This document shows positions 50,299-61,105 of a stretch of DNA of 64,000 bases, piece after piece (positions within the stretch are counted from its first letter, which is position 1; every line of letters begins with the position of its first letter). The notes under the pieces are model-generated. The model ran no database searches and was not told where the DNA came from. It saw only the letters and a list, made by a program, of their open reading frames with translations. Made by a program: the position numbers and the translations under genes. The stretch spans positions 5,860,001 through 5,924,000 of the forward strand of contig NZ_CP099760.1 of NCBI RefSeq assembly GCF_040760005.1. The letters run 5' to 3'. This DNA comes from Pseudomonas sp. stari2. GTDB taxonomy: Bacteria; Pseudomonadota; Gammaproteobacteria; Pseudomonadales; Pseudomonadaceae.

Positions 50299-52266
50299 AT
50301 GGCCGGGCTGATTCCCCAGAGCTTCATTGACGACCTGCTGAACCGCACCGACATCGTCGACGTGGTCAGCTCGCGCGTGCAACTGAAGAAGGCCGGCAAG
50401 AACTACACCGCCTGCTGCCCGTTCCATAAAGAGAAAACCCCGTCGTTCAGCGTGAGCCCCGACAAGCAGTTCTATTACTGCTTCGGTTGCGGCGCCGGCG
50501 GTAACGCGCTCGGTTTTCTCATGGACCACGACAACCTGGACTTCCCCCAGGCCGTCGAGGACCTGGCCAAAGCCGCCGGCATGGAAGTACCCCGCGAAGA
50601 AGGCGGCCGCTCGCACAAACCGCGACAGCCGACCGATTCGCCGCTTTATCCACTGCTGACTGCCGCTGCCGACTTTTACCGCCAGGCGCTCAAGAGCCAC
50701 CCGGCACGCAAGGCTGCCGTGGATTACCTCAAGGGCCGCGGACTGACAGGTGAAATTGCCCGGGACTTCGGCCTCGGCTTCGCCCCGCCAGGCTGGGACA
50801 ATCTGTTCAAGCACCTGAGCAGCGACACCCTGCAACAGAAAGCCATGATCGACGCCGGCCTGCTGATCGAGAACGCCGAAACCGGCAAGCGCTATGACCG
50901 CTTCCGCGATCGCGTGATGTTTCCGATCCGCGATACTCGCGGGCGCATTATTGCCTTCGGCGGTCGGGTCCTCGGCGACGACAAGCCGAAATATCTGAAC
51001 TCACCGGAAACCCCGGTATTCCATAAAGGTCAGGAACTCTACGGCCTTTATGAAGCACGCAAGAACAACCGCAACCTCGACGAAATCATCGTCGTCGAGG
51101 GCTACATGGACGTCATCGCCCTGGCCCAGCAAGGCCTGCGTAATGCCGTCGCGACCCTGGGCACAGCCACCAGCGAGGAGCATCTGAAGCGCCTTTTTCG
51201 CGTCGTACCGAACGTGCTGTTCTGCTTCGACGGCGACCAAGCCGGCCGCAACGCCGCGTGGCGTGCACTGGAAGCGACACTGAGCAGCCTGCAGGACGGT
51301 CGCCGCGCACGCTTCCTGTTCCTGCCCGAAGGCGAAGATCCGGACACCTTGATCCGCGCCGAAGGCACCGACGCCTTCCGTGCACGAATCAATCAGCACG
51401 CACAGCCATTGGCAGACTATTTCTTCCAGCAACTGACCGAAGAGGCAGACCCTCGCTCACTCGAAGGCAAGGCGCACATGGCGACGCTTGCCGCACCGCT
51501 GATCGATAAAGTGCCAGGGGCCAACCTGCGAATCCTGATGCGTCAACGCCTGACCGAAATCACCGGCCTGAGCAGCGAGACCGTCAGCCAACTGGCCCAG
51601 AGCGCACCGCAGGAAGCGCCGCCCGCCTACGACCCCGGCATCGATTACGACGCGATGCCGGACTTCAGCGACTACCATCAGCCACAGGCACAGGACATAT
51701 ATGTGCCGCAGCAGGAGTGGACGCCGAAGAAGCCCGGTGCCGGCGGCAAGAAATGGGACAAAAAGCCCTGGGACAAGAACGGCAAGCGTGGCGGCGATCG
51801 CGATCAACCGCGCGCCCCTAGAGTGCCGGCCCCCGTCGAGCCACCGATCATGGCCGCCCTGCGAACAGTGATCCATCACCCGCAACTGGCGCTGAAGGTC
51901 GAGACGGCCAGCCATTTTGCGGACGAAGACAATACCAACACTCAGCTGCTGGTGGCTTCACTGGAAGCCGTGCAAAAGAATCCTCAGCTAAACTCTTTTC
52001 AGTTGATCTCGCGATGGCATGGCACCGAACAAGGTCGATTGCTGACCCGCCTGGCAGAAAAGGAGTGGTTGATCAACGGAGAAAACCTTGAACAACAGTT
52101 TTTCGACACCATAACTAGCTTGTCAGCCCGCCAGCGCGAGCGAAAGCTGGAACAACTTCTCAGGAAATCACGTCAAAGCGATCTGAGCGCCGAAGAAAAA
52201 TCTTTGCTGCTCGAATTGCTCAAACGGGATGTTCCTGCATCAAACCCGACCTCAACTGGCGCGTGA
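50299..52266 (+). CDS. dnaG: DNA primase DnaG
   Basis: 655 aa. N-terminal CHC2 zinc finger with C40, H43, C61 and C64; RNA-polymerase core with the Toprim motif VVEGYMDVIALAQQG near 260; a Gly/Lys-rich linker about 475-510; and the C-terminal DnaB-binding domain. It synthesises replication primers. Second member of the macromolecular-synthesis group. Confidence 0.97.
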   Translation: MAGLIPQSFIDDLLNRTDIVDVVSSRVQLKKAGKNYTACCPFHKEKTPSFSVSPDKQFYYCFGCGAGGNALGFLMDHDNLDFPQAVEDLAKAAGMEVPREEGGRSHKPRQPTDSPLYPLLTAAADFYRQALKSHPARKAAVDYLKGRGLTGEIARDFGLGFAPPGWDNLFKHLSSDTLQQKAMIDAGLLIENAETGKRYDRFRDRVMFPIRDTRGRIIAFGGRVLGDDKPKYLNSPETPVFHKGQELYGLYEARKNNRNLDEIIVVEGYMDVIALAQQGLRNAVATLGTATSEEHLKRLFRVVPNVLFCFDGDQAGRNAAWRALEATLSSLQDGRRARFLFLPEGEDPDTLIRAEGTDAFRARINQHAQPLADYFFQQLTEEADPRSLEGKAHMATLAAPLIDKVPGANLRILMRQRLTEITGLSSETVSQLAQSAPQEAPPAYDPGIDYDAMPDFSDYHQPQAQDIYVPQQEWTPKKPGAGGKKWDKKPWDKNGKRGGDRDQPRAPRVPAPVEPPIMAALRTVIHHPQLALKVETASHFADEDNTNTQLLVASLEAVQKNPQLNSFQLISRWHGTEQGRLLTRLAEKEWLINGENLEQQFFDTITSLSARQRERKLEQLLRKSRQSDLSAEEKSLLLELLKRDVPASNPTSTGA

Positions 52267-52280
52267 GGTCATAGCTCAGG

Positions 52281-52286
52281 TATAAT
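52281..52286 (+). promoter_or_regulatory. Candidate -10 element upstream of rpoD
   Basis: TATAAT in the 67-nt dnaG-rpoD gap, 48 nt before the rpoD start. No convincing -35 hexamer lies 16-18 nt upstream, so this may be an activator-dependent or alternative-sigma start, or chance. Confidence 0.4.
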
Positions 52287-52333
52287 CCTCGGCTTGTTTT
52301 TTGCCCGCCAAGACCTTCAGTGGATAGGGTGTT

Positions 52334-54181
<1,848 letters not shown>

Positions 54182-54187
54182 CACCAG

Positions 54188-54217
54188 AACCCCCGGCCCA
54201 GGCCGGGGGTTTTGTTT
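54188..54217 (+). terminator. Intrinsic terminator after rpoD
   Basis: AACCCCCGGCC pairs with GGCCGGGGGTT around a 2-4 nt loop, followed by TTGTTT, 7 nt after the rpoD stop. Confidence 0.9.
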
Positions 54218-54307
54218 ATATGGCAGATTAAATACCTCGCTCCGCCCTTCCCTCGCGCACAGCCCGTCTACACTCGAAGCATTCCCCCGAGCCATAACGA
54301 GACCGTT

Positions 54308-57300
54308 ATGCCCAGACTGGCGTCCGTGCTTTTTTTGCTGTCACTGATGATCTGGACCGCAACGGCTGACGCGCTGACTCTGACCGACGAAGAACGTAGC
54401 TGGCTGGCGGCTCACCCGGACTTGCGCCTGGGTGTCGATGCGTCGTGGCCGCCATTCGAGTTTCGCGATGAGCAGAACCGCTATCAGGGCCTGGCGGCGG
54501 ACTATATCGACGTGATCCGCCAGCGTCTGGCCATCAAACTTACCCCCATAGAACCCTCGAGCTGGACAGCCGTGCTCGAACAGGCCAAAAACGGCACGAT
54601 CGACCTGCTGCCGGGCATCATGTCCACCCCTGAGCGCCAGAATTATCTGGCCTTCACCCGCCCTTACCTGGACTTTCCGATCGTCATCCTCGCCCACGTC
54701 GGCGGCCCGCAACCGCGCAAGATCGAGGATCTGTATGGGCTGAAGATCGCCGTCGTCGAAAACTACGCCCCCCATGAGCTCCTGCGTACCCATCATCCCG
54801 ATCTGAATCTCGTCGCCATGCCCAATGTCAGCTCGGCGCTGCAGGCCTTGGCCACCGACGAAGTGGACGCGGTGGTCGGCGATCTCGCCTCCAGTGTCTG
54901 GAGCCTGCGCCAGCTCAAGCTCGACGGGTTGTATGTCAGTGGCGAAACCCCTTATCGCTATCAACTGGCTATGGGGGTGCCCCGAGAAAGCAAAATGCTG
55001 GTGGGTATTCTGGACAAAGTCCTGGCCGACATGTCCCCGGAGCAGATCAACAGTATCCAGGAACACTGGGTGGGCAACGTCCTCGATCATCGGACATTCT
55101 GGTCGGATCTACTGGTCTATGGCCTGCCAGGCCTGCTGTTGCTGGTGATCATCCTGGCAGTCGTGATCCGCATCAACCGTCGCTTGAGTTCGGAAATCGC
55201 CCGGCGCATCGACCTCGAACAGGAACTGCGTAGCAGCGAATACCACTATCGCGGGCTGGTGGAGAGCCTGTCGGCCATTGCGTGGGAAGCGCGGATCAGC
55301 GATTTCACCTACAGCTACGTGTCACCCCACGCCGAAGACCTGCTGGGTTATCCCCTGTCGCATTGGCTGATTCCGGGCTTCTGGCGCAACATCATCCATC
55401 CCGCCGACCTGACCCGCGCGCAGAGCTTCTGCGATCACGAAGTCCTCGCCGGGCGGGATCACAGCCTCGACTATCGAGTGATCACCGCTGACGGCCGTTG
55501 CTTGTGGGTGCGTGACATCGTCAGCCTGATCGAACACGGCCACGAGCCAGTGATGCGCGGTCTGATGATCGACATCAGCGAAACCAAGCGTACCGAAGAG
55601 GCCCTGCGCCTGTCGGAGCAGAAATTCGCCTCGGTGTTCCAGCAATGCCCGGACATTCTGGTGATTGCACGGCTGTCCGACGGCTGTCTGCTGGAGGTCA
55701 ACGAGGCCTTTGAAGAGCAGATCGGGCTGAGGGCCGAAGAAGTCATCGGCCAGACCGCCACCGAACTCAATATCTGGGGTATTCCCGGCGTTGGCCCCGG
55801 CCTGCTGCAACGCTTGCAGGCCGGCAGCATTCGCAACTTGGAGATGCCCTTTCGTCGCAGCAACGGGCAGGTGTTCACCGGGCTGATTTCCGCCGAGCCG
55901 TTCGAACTCGACACCACACCGGCACTGGTCGTGGTGGTGCGCGACATTACCCAGCTCAAGGAAACCCAACAGCAACTGCAAACCTCCGAAGAGAAGTTCG
56001 CCAAGGCCTTCCACGCCTCGCCGGACGGATTGCTGCTGTCACGCCAGAGCGATGGCCTGCTGCTGGAGGTCAACGAAGGCTTCAGCCGCATCACCGGTTT
56101 CAACAGCGCCATGTCGGTGGACCGGTCGGCACTGGATCTGGGGATCTGGGTCAATCTCAACGAACGCAAACAGATGCTCGATCTGCTGCACCGTGACGGT
56201 TTCGTTCGCGATTTCACCTGCCACATCCGCCGCAGCGACGGGCAGATCCGCCTCTGCGAGGTATCCAGCCGTCCGCTACCGATCGGCGACGAAGACTGCA
56301 TGCTGACCATCGCCCGGGATATCACCGAGCGCCACCTGATGCAGGAAAAACTGCAACAGGCCGCAACGGTGTTCGAGAGCACCGCTGAAGGTGTATTGAT
56401 CACCGACACTCAGCAGCACATCAGTGCGGTGAACCGTGCGTTTACCGAAATCACCGGTTACAGCGAAAGCGAGGCGCTCGGCCATACTCCGCGCCTGCTG
56501 GCATCCGGGCTGCACGACAGCGCGTTCTATGCAGCAATGTGGCATCAGCTGACGGACGAAGGCCACTGGCAAGGCGAGATTTCCAACCGACGCAAGAATG
56601 GCGAGTTGTACCCGAGCTGGCTGACCATCAGCGCCGTGCGCAACCGGGACAAGTTCATCACCCACTTCGTCGCCGTGTTTGCCGATATTTCGAGCCTCAA
56701 GCACGCCCAGGCCAAGCTCGACTACCAGGCCCACCATGACCCGCTGACCGGCCTGCCGAATCGCACGCTGTTTGAAAGCCGCCTGCTGACGGCATTGAAC
56801 GGCCAGCAGGAAAACGGTGGTCTGGGTGCGGTGTTGTTCCTCGATCTCGACCGTTTCAAGCACATCAACGACAGCCTCGGTCACCCGGTGGGCGACCTGC
56901 TGCTCAAGGGCATTGCCGTACGCCTCAAAGAGCAACTGCGCGACATCGACACAGTTGCACGACTGGGGGGTGACGAATTCATCATCCTGCTGCCCGGCCT
57001 GCAACAGGCCGGTGATGCCGACAACATTGCCACCAAATTGCTGAATTGCTTCGGCGCCCCCTTCCAGGCGGGTGAGCACGAGTTTTTCATCAGTGCCAGC
57101 ATCGGCACCAGTCTTTATCCCCGTGACGGCTGCGACGTTGCCACCCTGATCAAGAACGCCGACGCGGCGATGTACCGCTCCAAGGCCAAGGGCCGCAACC
57201 GTGTCGAAAGCTACACCCGCGACCTCACCGCCCAGGCCAGCGAGCGGGTGGCGTTGGAACATGAACTGCGCCGGGCCATCGAGCGCGAAGAGTTGTACCT

Positions 57301-58054
57301 CTACTACCAGCCGAAAATCAGCCTCGACGATCACTCTCTGGTCGGCGCCGAAGCCCTTATCCGCTGGCGTCACCCGACCTTCGGCGAGGTGCCTCCGGAG
57401 CATTTCATTCCGCTGGCGGAAGAGAACGGCATGATCCTGCAAATCGGCGACTGGGTGCTGGAAACCGCCTGCCGGCAGATGTTCGAGTGGAGCCAGATCT
57501 ACGAATCCCTGGGTCCACTTTCGGTCAATCTCGCTGGCGCACAACTGCGCCAGCCAAACCTGCTGGGCCGCATTGAACAACTGCTCAAGGACAACCGCCT
57601 CCGGCCGGATTTACTGCAACTGGAGATTACCGAAAACTTCATCATGAGCCAGGCCGAAGAAGCACTGGCGGTGCTGCATCAACTCAAACACCTCGGCGTG
57701 CAACTGGCCATCGACGACTTCGGCACCGGTTACTCCTCGCTGAGCTACCTCAAACGCCTGCCGCTGGACATCCTCAAGATCGACCAGTCTTTCGTCCGCG
57801 GCCTGCCCGACGACCCGCACGACGCGGCGATCGTGCGCGCCATCATCGCCCTGGGCCGCAGCATGCAATTCACCGTAATCGCCGAAGGCGTGGAAACCCA
57901 GGCCCAACAACGATTCCTCGCCGCCGAAGGCTGTGAACAGATCCAGGGCTACATCGTCAGCCTGCCACTACCGCCGGAGGAATTCGCCGCGACGTTTCTT
58001 CGCATAGCCGTATCAGATTTTTCGGATAGCACACCCGAGAAACCGTCGCTATAA
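54308..58054 (+). CDS. rmcA: RmcA-type dual GGDEF/EAL c-di-GMP protein with periplasmic sensor
   Basis: 1248 aa from the ATG at 54308 (MPRLASVLFLLSLMIW). Signal segment about 1-20; SBP_bac_3 sensor about 25-255; transmembrane helix about 269-290; four PAS-type repeats about 310-790; GGDEF at 887-891 (intact); EAL at 1015-1017 (intact), with DDFGTGYSSL downstream. Length and order match P. aeruginosa RmcA, whose phosphodiesterase output responds to redox state and arginine-type ligands. Whether the cyclase is active here cannot be judged. Its stop codon overlaps the -10 box of the following tRNA. Confidence 0.9.
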   Translation: MPRLASVLFLLSLMIWTATADALTLTDEERSWLAAHPDLRLGVDASWPPFEFRDEQNRYQGLAADYIDVIRQRLAIKLTPIEPSSWTAVLEQAKNGTIDLLPGIMSTPERQNYLAFTRPYLDFPIVILAHVGGPQPRKIEDLYGLKIAVVENYAPHELLRTHHPDLNLVAMPNVSSALQALATDEVDAVVGDLASSVWSLRQLKLDGLYVSGETPYRYQLAMGVPRESKMLVGILDKVLADMSPEQINSIQEHWVGNVLDHRTFWSDLLVYGLPGLLLLVIILAVVIRINRRLSSEIARRIDLEQELRSSEYHYRGLVESLSAIAWEARISDFTYSYVSPHAEDLLGYPLSHWLIPGFWRNIIHPADLTRAQSFCDHEVLAGRDHSLDYRVITADGRCLWVRDIVSLIEHGHEPVMRGLMIDISETKRTEEALRLSEQKFASVFQQCPDILVIARLSDGCLLEVNEAFEEQIGLRAEEVIGQTATELNIWGIPGVGPGLLQRLQAGSIRNLEMPFRRSNGQVFTGLISAEPFELDTTPALVVVVRDITQLKETQQQLQTSEEKFAKAFHASPDGLLLSRQSDGLLLEVNEGFSRITGFNSAMSVDRSALDLGIWVNLNERKQMLDLLHRDGFVRDFTCHIRRSDGQIRLCEVSSRPLPIGDEDCMLTIARDITERHLMQEKLQQAATVFESTAEGVLITDTQQHISAVNRAFTEITGYSESEALGHTPRLLASGLHDSAFYAAMWHQLTDEGHWQGEISNRRKNGELYPSWLTISAVRNRDKFITHFVAVFADISSLKHAQAKLDYQAHHDPLTGLPNRTLFESRLLTALNGQQENGGLGAVLFLDLDRFKHINDSLGHPVGDLLLKGIAVRLKEQLRDIDTVARLGGDEFIILLPGLQQAGDADNIATKLLNCFGAPFQAGEHEFFISASIGTSLYPRDGCDVATLIKNADAAMYRSKAKGRNRVESYTRDLTAQASERVALEHELRRAIEREELYLYYQPKISLDDHSLVGAEALIRWRHPTFGEVPPEHFIPLAEENGMILQIGDWVLETACRQMFEWSQIYESLGPLSVNLAGAQLRQPNLLGRIEQLLKDNRLRPDLLQLEITENFIMSQAEEALAVLHQLKHLGVQLAIDDFGTGYSSLSYLKRLPLDILKIDQSFVRGLPDDPHDAAIVRAIIALGRSMQFTVIAEGVETQAQQRFLAAEGCEQIQGYIVSLPLPPEEFAATFLRIAVSDFSDSTPEKPSL

Positions 58055-58055
58055 T
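58050..58055 (+). promoter_or_regulatory. Probable -10 element of the downstream tRNA
   Basis: TATAAT spans the last 5 nt of rmcA, including its TAA stop (58052-58054), and lies 14 nt before the tRNA. The G+C-rich CCGCGGCC that follows resembles stringently controlled discriminators. No good -35 hexamer is visible. Confidence 0.5.
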
Positions 58056-58069
58056 CCGCGGCCTACTGA

Positions 58070-58146
58070 GGGCCTATAGCTCAGTTGGTTAGAGCAGAGG
58101 ACTCATAATCCTTTGGTCCACGGTTCAAGTCCGTGTGGGCCCACCA
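58070..58146 (+). tRNA. tRNA-Ile (anticodon CAT, lysidine-modified type)
   Basis: 77 nt including encoded CCA. Acceptor GGGCCTA pairs with TGGGCCC (one G-U), D-loop AGCTCAGTTGGTTAGAGC, anticodon loop ACTCATAAT, T-loop GGTTCAAGTCC. The CAT anticodon fits Met or Ile2; C4-G69 and C5-G68 pairs, known TilS recognition elements, favour tRNA-Ile2 reading AUA. An elongator tRNA-Met call is the alternative. Confidence 0.88.
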
Positions 58147-58152
58147 AACATG

Positions 58153-58182
58153 AAAAAGCCGCGCACTCGCGCGGCTTTTTTT
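58153..58182 (+). terminator. Terminator of the tRNA transcript
   Basis: AAAAAGCCGCGC and GCGCGGCTTTTTTT form a 7-bp G+C core stem (58158-58164 with 58169-58175) extended by A-T pairs, with a T7 tail, 7 nt after the tRNA. Confidence 0.93.
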
Positions 58183-58802
58183 CGCCTGTCGTTTGGCGTT
58201 TACGTTCTTCACAAGCGCAATGTTCGGAAGACTACCGCAAGGTCTGTAGGTTATTTCCCAAGCTGTGTTTTCACACAGCTTTCAGCCTTGTTGGCCTTTT
58301 CTCCGAGCGAGTAATCTCCGGGCGCCGCTGCCCGCCAAGGATTACTTTCATGCTCGTGAGTGCTGCGCCACTGGTCAAAGAAGCAGGTGGCCAACAAACA
58401 TGGATCGACTTAGCTTTGCCCGACCGGCGAACTTCTCTACAAGAGGTACGTTCTTCAGGATAAACAAAAAGGGGAGCCTGTTGGCTCCCCTTGAGTATTT
58501 GAATCCTGATATTGGCATCCTCAGGAAATGGGATGAAGAGGTCTCACCTTACACCGATGTTGCAGCATCGCTGAGGTACCTACGTCTGCTGAAGCCCTGC
58601 AAGGCAGCAGATTTCGCGCTCTTGAGGCCATTTTTTATAAAGGCCGCAGGCAAGTCAAATCATTTGTCTGTTCTTTTGTTTCAGTAAAATCCCCCGGCCC
58701 GGCGACTGCCTGGCCTCAGCCGCTCAATCAGCACTCACAAGCGCCTCGCGTGACGAGCCTGTAACATGCAACCTCATTGATCCGTACCGCTGGAGCCTGC
58801 CC
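58183..58802. other. Structured non-coding stretch beside the tRNA
   Basis: About 620 nt without a credible gene. Seen: an 8-bp hairpin at 58261-58280; AGTAATC/GATTACT arms (58310-58316, 58340-58346) enclosing a nested CGGGC/GCCCG stem; the 11-nt direct repeat TACGTTCTTCA at 58201-58211 and 58447-58457; a strong minus-strand terminator (58462-58492); and A+T-rich patches. A 140-codon plus-strand frame (58265-58687) covers most of it but looks non-coding. Confidence 0.55.
58462..58628 (-). ncRNA. Candidate small RNA, minus strand
   Basis: On the minus strand, TTGACT (58653-58658) with AAAAAT (58630-58635, spacing 17) or TAAAAA could start an RNA near 58623. It would end at a 10-bp stem (58469-58478 with 58483-58492) plus TTTTTGTTT. 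The roughly 160-nt transcript can fold a CTGCT...AGCAG hairpin (58586-58610) and a TCCTGA/TCAGGA hairpin (58504-58526) with GGA in its loop. No known sRNA family recognised; the terminator is the strongest evidence. Confidence 0.4.
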
Positions 58803-59264
58803 TTGCCCGACATCCGCCCACCCGTGCTCGATGAAATCGACCGCCAGCTAATCGCAGCCCTGCAAATCAATGCCCGCGAGAGCGTGGCGATGCTGGCCAG
58901 GCAACTGGGGATCGCCCGCACCACCGTGACTTCGCGACTGGCGCGCTTGGAAAAGGCCAAAGTCATCACCGGCTACGGTGTGCGTCTAGGTCAGCGCGTC
59001 GTGGATGGCGGTTTGCAGGCGTACGTCGGGATCAAGGTACAGCCGCGCTCTGGCAAAGAGGTGTTGCGCCGGTTGAGCGCGATGGCCCAGGTGCAGCAAT
59101 TGTGCGCAGTGAGTGGCGAATTTGATTATGTGGCGTGGCTGCGAACCGACTCGCCGGAACAACTGGATCAGTTGCTGGATCAGATCGGCAGCGTAGACGG
59201 CGTAGAGAAGACCACGACCTCGATCATCCTCAGCAGCAAAATTGATCGCGGGCATCCAGTCTGA
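58803..59264 (+). CDS. Lrp/AsnC-family transcriptional regulator
   Basis: 153 aa from a TTG at 58803 (LPDIRPPVLDEIDRQLIAAL), with TGGAG 9 nt upstream; no ATG fits the family N-terminus. Helix-turn-helix about 18-55 (ESVAMLARQLGIARTTVTSRLARLEK) and a RAM/AsnC effector domain about 72-145. Its position 146 nt upstream of davB on the same strand, as in P. putida, suggests control of lysine catabolism; the effector is unproven. Confidence 0.87.
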   Translation: MPDIRPPVLDEIDRQLIAALQINARESVAMLARQLGIARTTVTSRLARLEKAKVITGYGVRLGQRVVDGGLQAYVGIKVQPRSGKEVLRRLSAMAQVQQLCAVSGEFDYVAWLRTDSPEQLDQLLDQIGSVDGVEKTTTSIILSSKIDRGHPV

Positions 59265-59410
59265 TCATCAATCTCGTCAGATTGCAGCACAAGCACTCAA
59301 AACGACGACACTTTGCGTCTTATTAACGTGTTCTACGCTCCCTAGAATGGCTGGCATCTTTTCCTATACTCAGACGCGCATCCTGCGTCGGGTCGCCAGC
59401 AAGGTCAGCC

Positions 59411-61093
59411 ATGAACAAGAACAATCGCCATCCTGCAGACGGTAAGAAACCGATCACCATTTTCGGCCCGGACTTTCCGTTCGCTTTCGACGACTGGATC
59501 GAACACCCCGCCGGTCTGGGCAGCATTCCCGAGCACAACCACGGTGCAGAGGTGGCAATCGTCGGTGCTGGCATCGCCGGCCTGGTGGCCGCTTACGAAC
59601 TGATGAAGCTCGGCCTGAAACCGGTGGTGTACGAAGCCTCGAAGCTTGGCGGCCGTTTGCGTTCCCAGGCCTTCAACGGCACCGACGGCATCGTCGCCGA
59701 GCTCGGCGGCATGCGCTTCCCGGTGTCTTCCACCGCGTTCTATCACTACGTCGACAAACTCGGCCTGGAAACCAAGCCCTTCCCCAACCCGCTGACGCCG
59801 GCCTCCGGCAGCACCGTGATCGACCTGGAAGGCAAAACCCATTACGCACAAAGCCTGAAGGATCTTCCTGCACTGTTCCAGGAAGTGGCTGACGCCTGGG
59901 CCGATGCTCTGGAGGCCGGCTCGCAGTTCGCCGATATCCAGCAAGCGATCCGCGACCGCGACGTGCCACGCCTCAAAGAGCTGTGGAACACCCTGGTGCC
60001 GCTGTGGGACGACCGCACCTTTTACGATTTCGTCGCCACTTCGAAAGCCTTCGCCAAATTGTCGTTCCATCACCGTGAGGTGTTTGGCCAGGTCGGATTC
60101 GGCACCGGTGGCTGGGACTCGGACTTCCCCAACTCGATGCTGGAAATCTTCCGTGTGGTGATGACCAACTGCGACGATCACCAGCATCTGGTGGTCGGCG
60201 GCGTCGAACAAGTGCCGCAAGGCATCTGGCGTCATGCGCCGGAGCGCTGCGTTCACTGGCCGCAAGGCACCAGCCTCAAGTCGTTGCACCATGGCGCGCC
60301 GCGCTCCGGAGTGAAGAAAATCGCCCACGCGCCTGACGGACGTTTTGCTGTCACCGACAACAACGGTGACACCCGCGAGTACGCCGCCGTACTGACCACT
60401 TGCCAGAGCTGGCTGCTGACTACCCAGATCGAATGCGACGAAACCCTGTTCTCGCAAAAAATGTGGATGGCCCTCGACCGCACGCGCTACATGCAATCGT
60501 CGAAGACCTTCGTAATGGTCGACCGCCCGTTCTGGAAGGACAAGGACCCGGAAACCGGTCGCGACCTGATGAGCATGACCCTCACCGATCGTCTGACCCG
60601 TGGTACTTACCTGTTCGACAACGGCGACGACAAGCCGGGCGTGATCTGCCTATCGTACTCGTGGATGAGCGATGCGCTGAAAATGCTCCCGCATCCGGTG
60701 GAAAAGCGCGTGAAACTGGCGCTGGATGCGTTGAAGAAGATCTACCCGAAAGTCGACATCGCCGCGCGGATCATCGGCGATCCGATCACCGTATCGTGGG
60801 AAGCCGACCCGCACTTCCTCGGCGCGTTCAAGGGCGCCCTGCCCGGCCACTATCGCTACAACCAGCGCATGTACGCGCACTTTATGCAGGACGACATGCC
60901 GCCGGAGCAGCGCGGGATTTTCATCGCCGGCGACGACGTGTCGTGGACGCCAGCGTGGGTTGAAGGCGCGGTACAGACTTCGCTCAACGCGGTATGGGGA
61001 ATCATGAAGCACTTCGGCGGGTCCACACATAAAGAGAACCCCGGCCCTGGTGATGTGTTCAACGACATCGGCCCGATCGCCCTGCCCGAGTAA
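59411..61093 (+). CDS. davB: L-lysine 2-monooxygenase DavB
   Basis: 560 aa flavin amine-oxidase-family enzyme; FAD loop VAIVGAGIAGLVAAYEL near 49-65, EASKLGGRLRS and a C-terminal FAD segment (FIAGDDVSWTPAWVEGA). Length and the MNKNNRHPADGKKPITIFG opening agree closely with P. putida DavB as I remember it; it was long annotated as tryptophan 2-monooxygenase. It converts L-lysine with O2 to 5-aminovaleramide, CO2 and water. davA follows after 12 nt. Confidence 0.9.
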   Translation: MNKNNRHPADGKKPITIFGPDFPFAFDDWIEHPAGLGSIPEHNHGAEVAIVGAGIAGLVAAYELMKLGLKPVVYEASKLGGRLRSQAFNGTDGIVAELGGMRFPVSSTAFYHYVDKLGLETKPFPNPLTPASGSTVIDLEGKTHYAQSLKDLPALFQEVADAWADALEAGSQFADIQQAIRDRDVPRLKELWNTLVPLWDDRTFYDFVATSKAFAKLSFHHREVFGQVGFGTGGWDSDFPNSMLEIFRVVMTNCDDHQHLVVGGVEQVPQGIWRHAPERCVHWPQGTSLKSLHHGAPRSGVKKIAHAPDGRFAVTDNNGDTREYAAVLTTCQSWLLTTQIECDETLFSQKMWMALDRTRYMQSSKTFVMVDRPFWKDKDPETGRDLMSMTLTDRLTRGTYLFDNGDDKPGVICLSYSWMSDALKMLPHPVEKRVKLALDALKKIYPKVDIAARIIGDPITVSWEADPHFLGAFKGALPGHYRYNQRMYAHFMQDDMPPEQRGIFIAGDDVSWTPAWVEGAVQTSLNAVWGIMKHFGGSTHKENPGPGDVFNDIGPIALPE

Positions 61094-61105
61094 GAGGAAT
61101 CCCTG

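Noticed and set aside
58070..58146. Call of elongator tRNA-Met for the CAT tRNA
   Set aside because: C4-G69 and C5-G68 pairs fit lysidine-modified tRNA-Ile2 better; not excluded without tRNAscan-SE isotype scoring.
58265..58687. 140-codon plus-strand frame downstream of the tRNA
   Set aside because: Codon use differs from the neighbours, it spans several hairpins and a minus-strand terminator, and no motif is recognised. A decayed or foreign small gene cannot be fully excluded.
58070..58802. Prophage or genomic island attached at the tRNA
   Set aside because: No integrase, phage or conjugation gene is present and no clear repeat of the tRNA 3' end was seen within the window.
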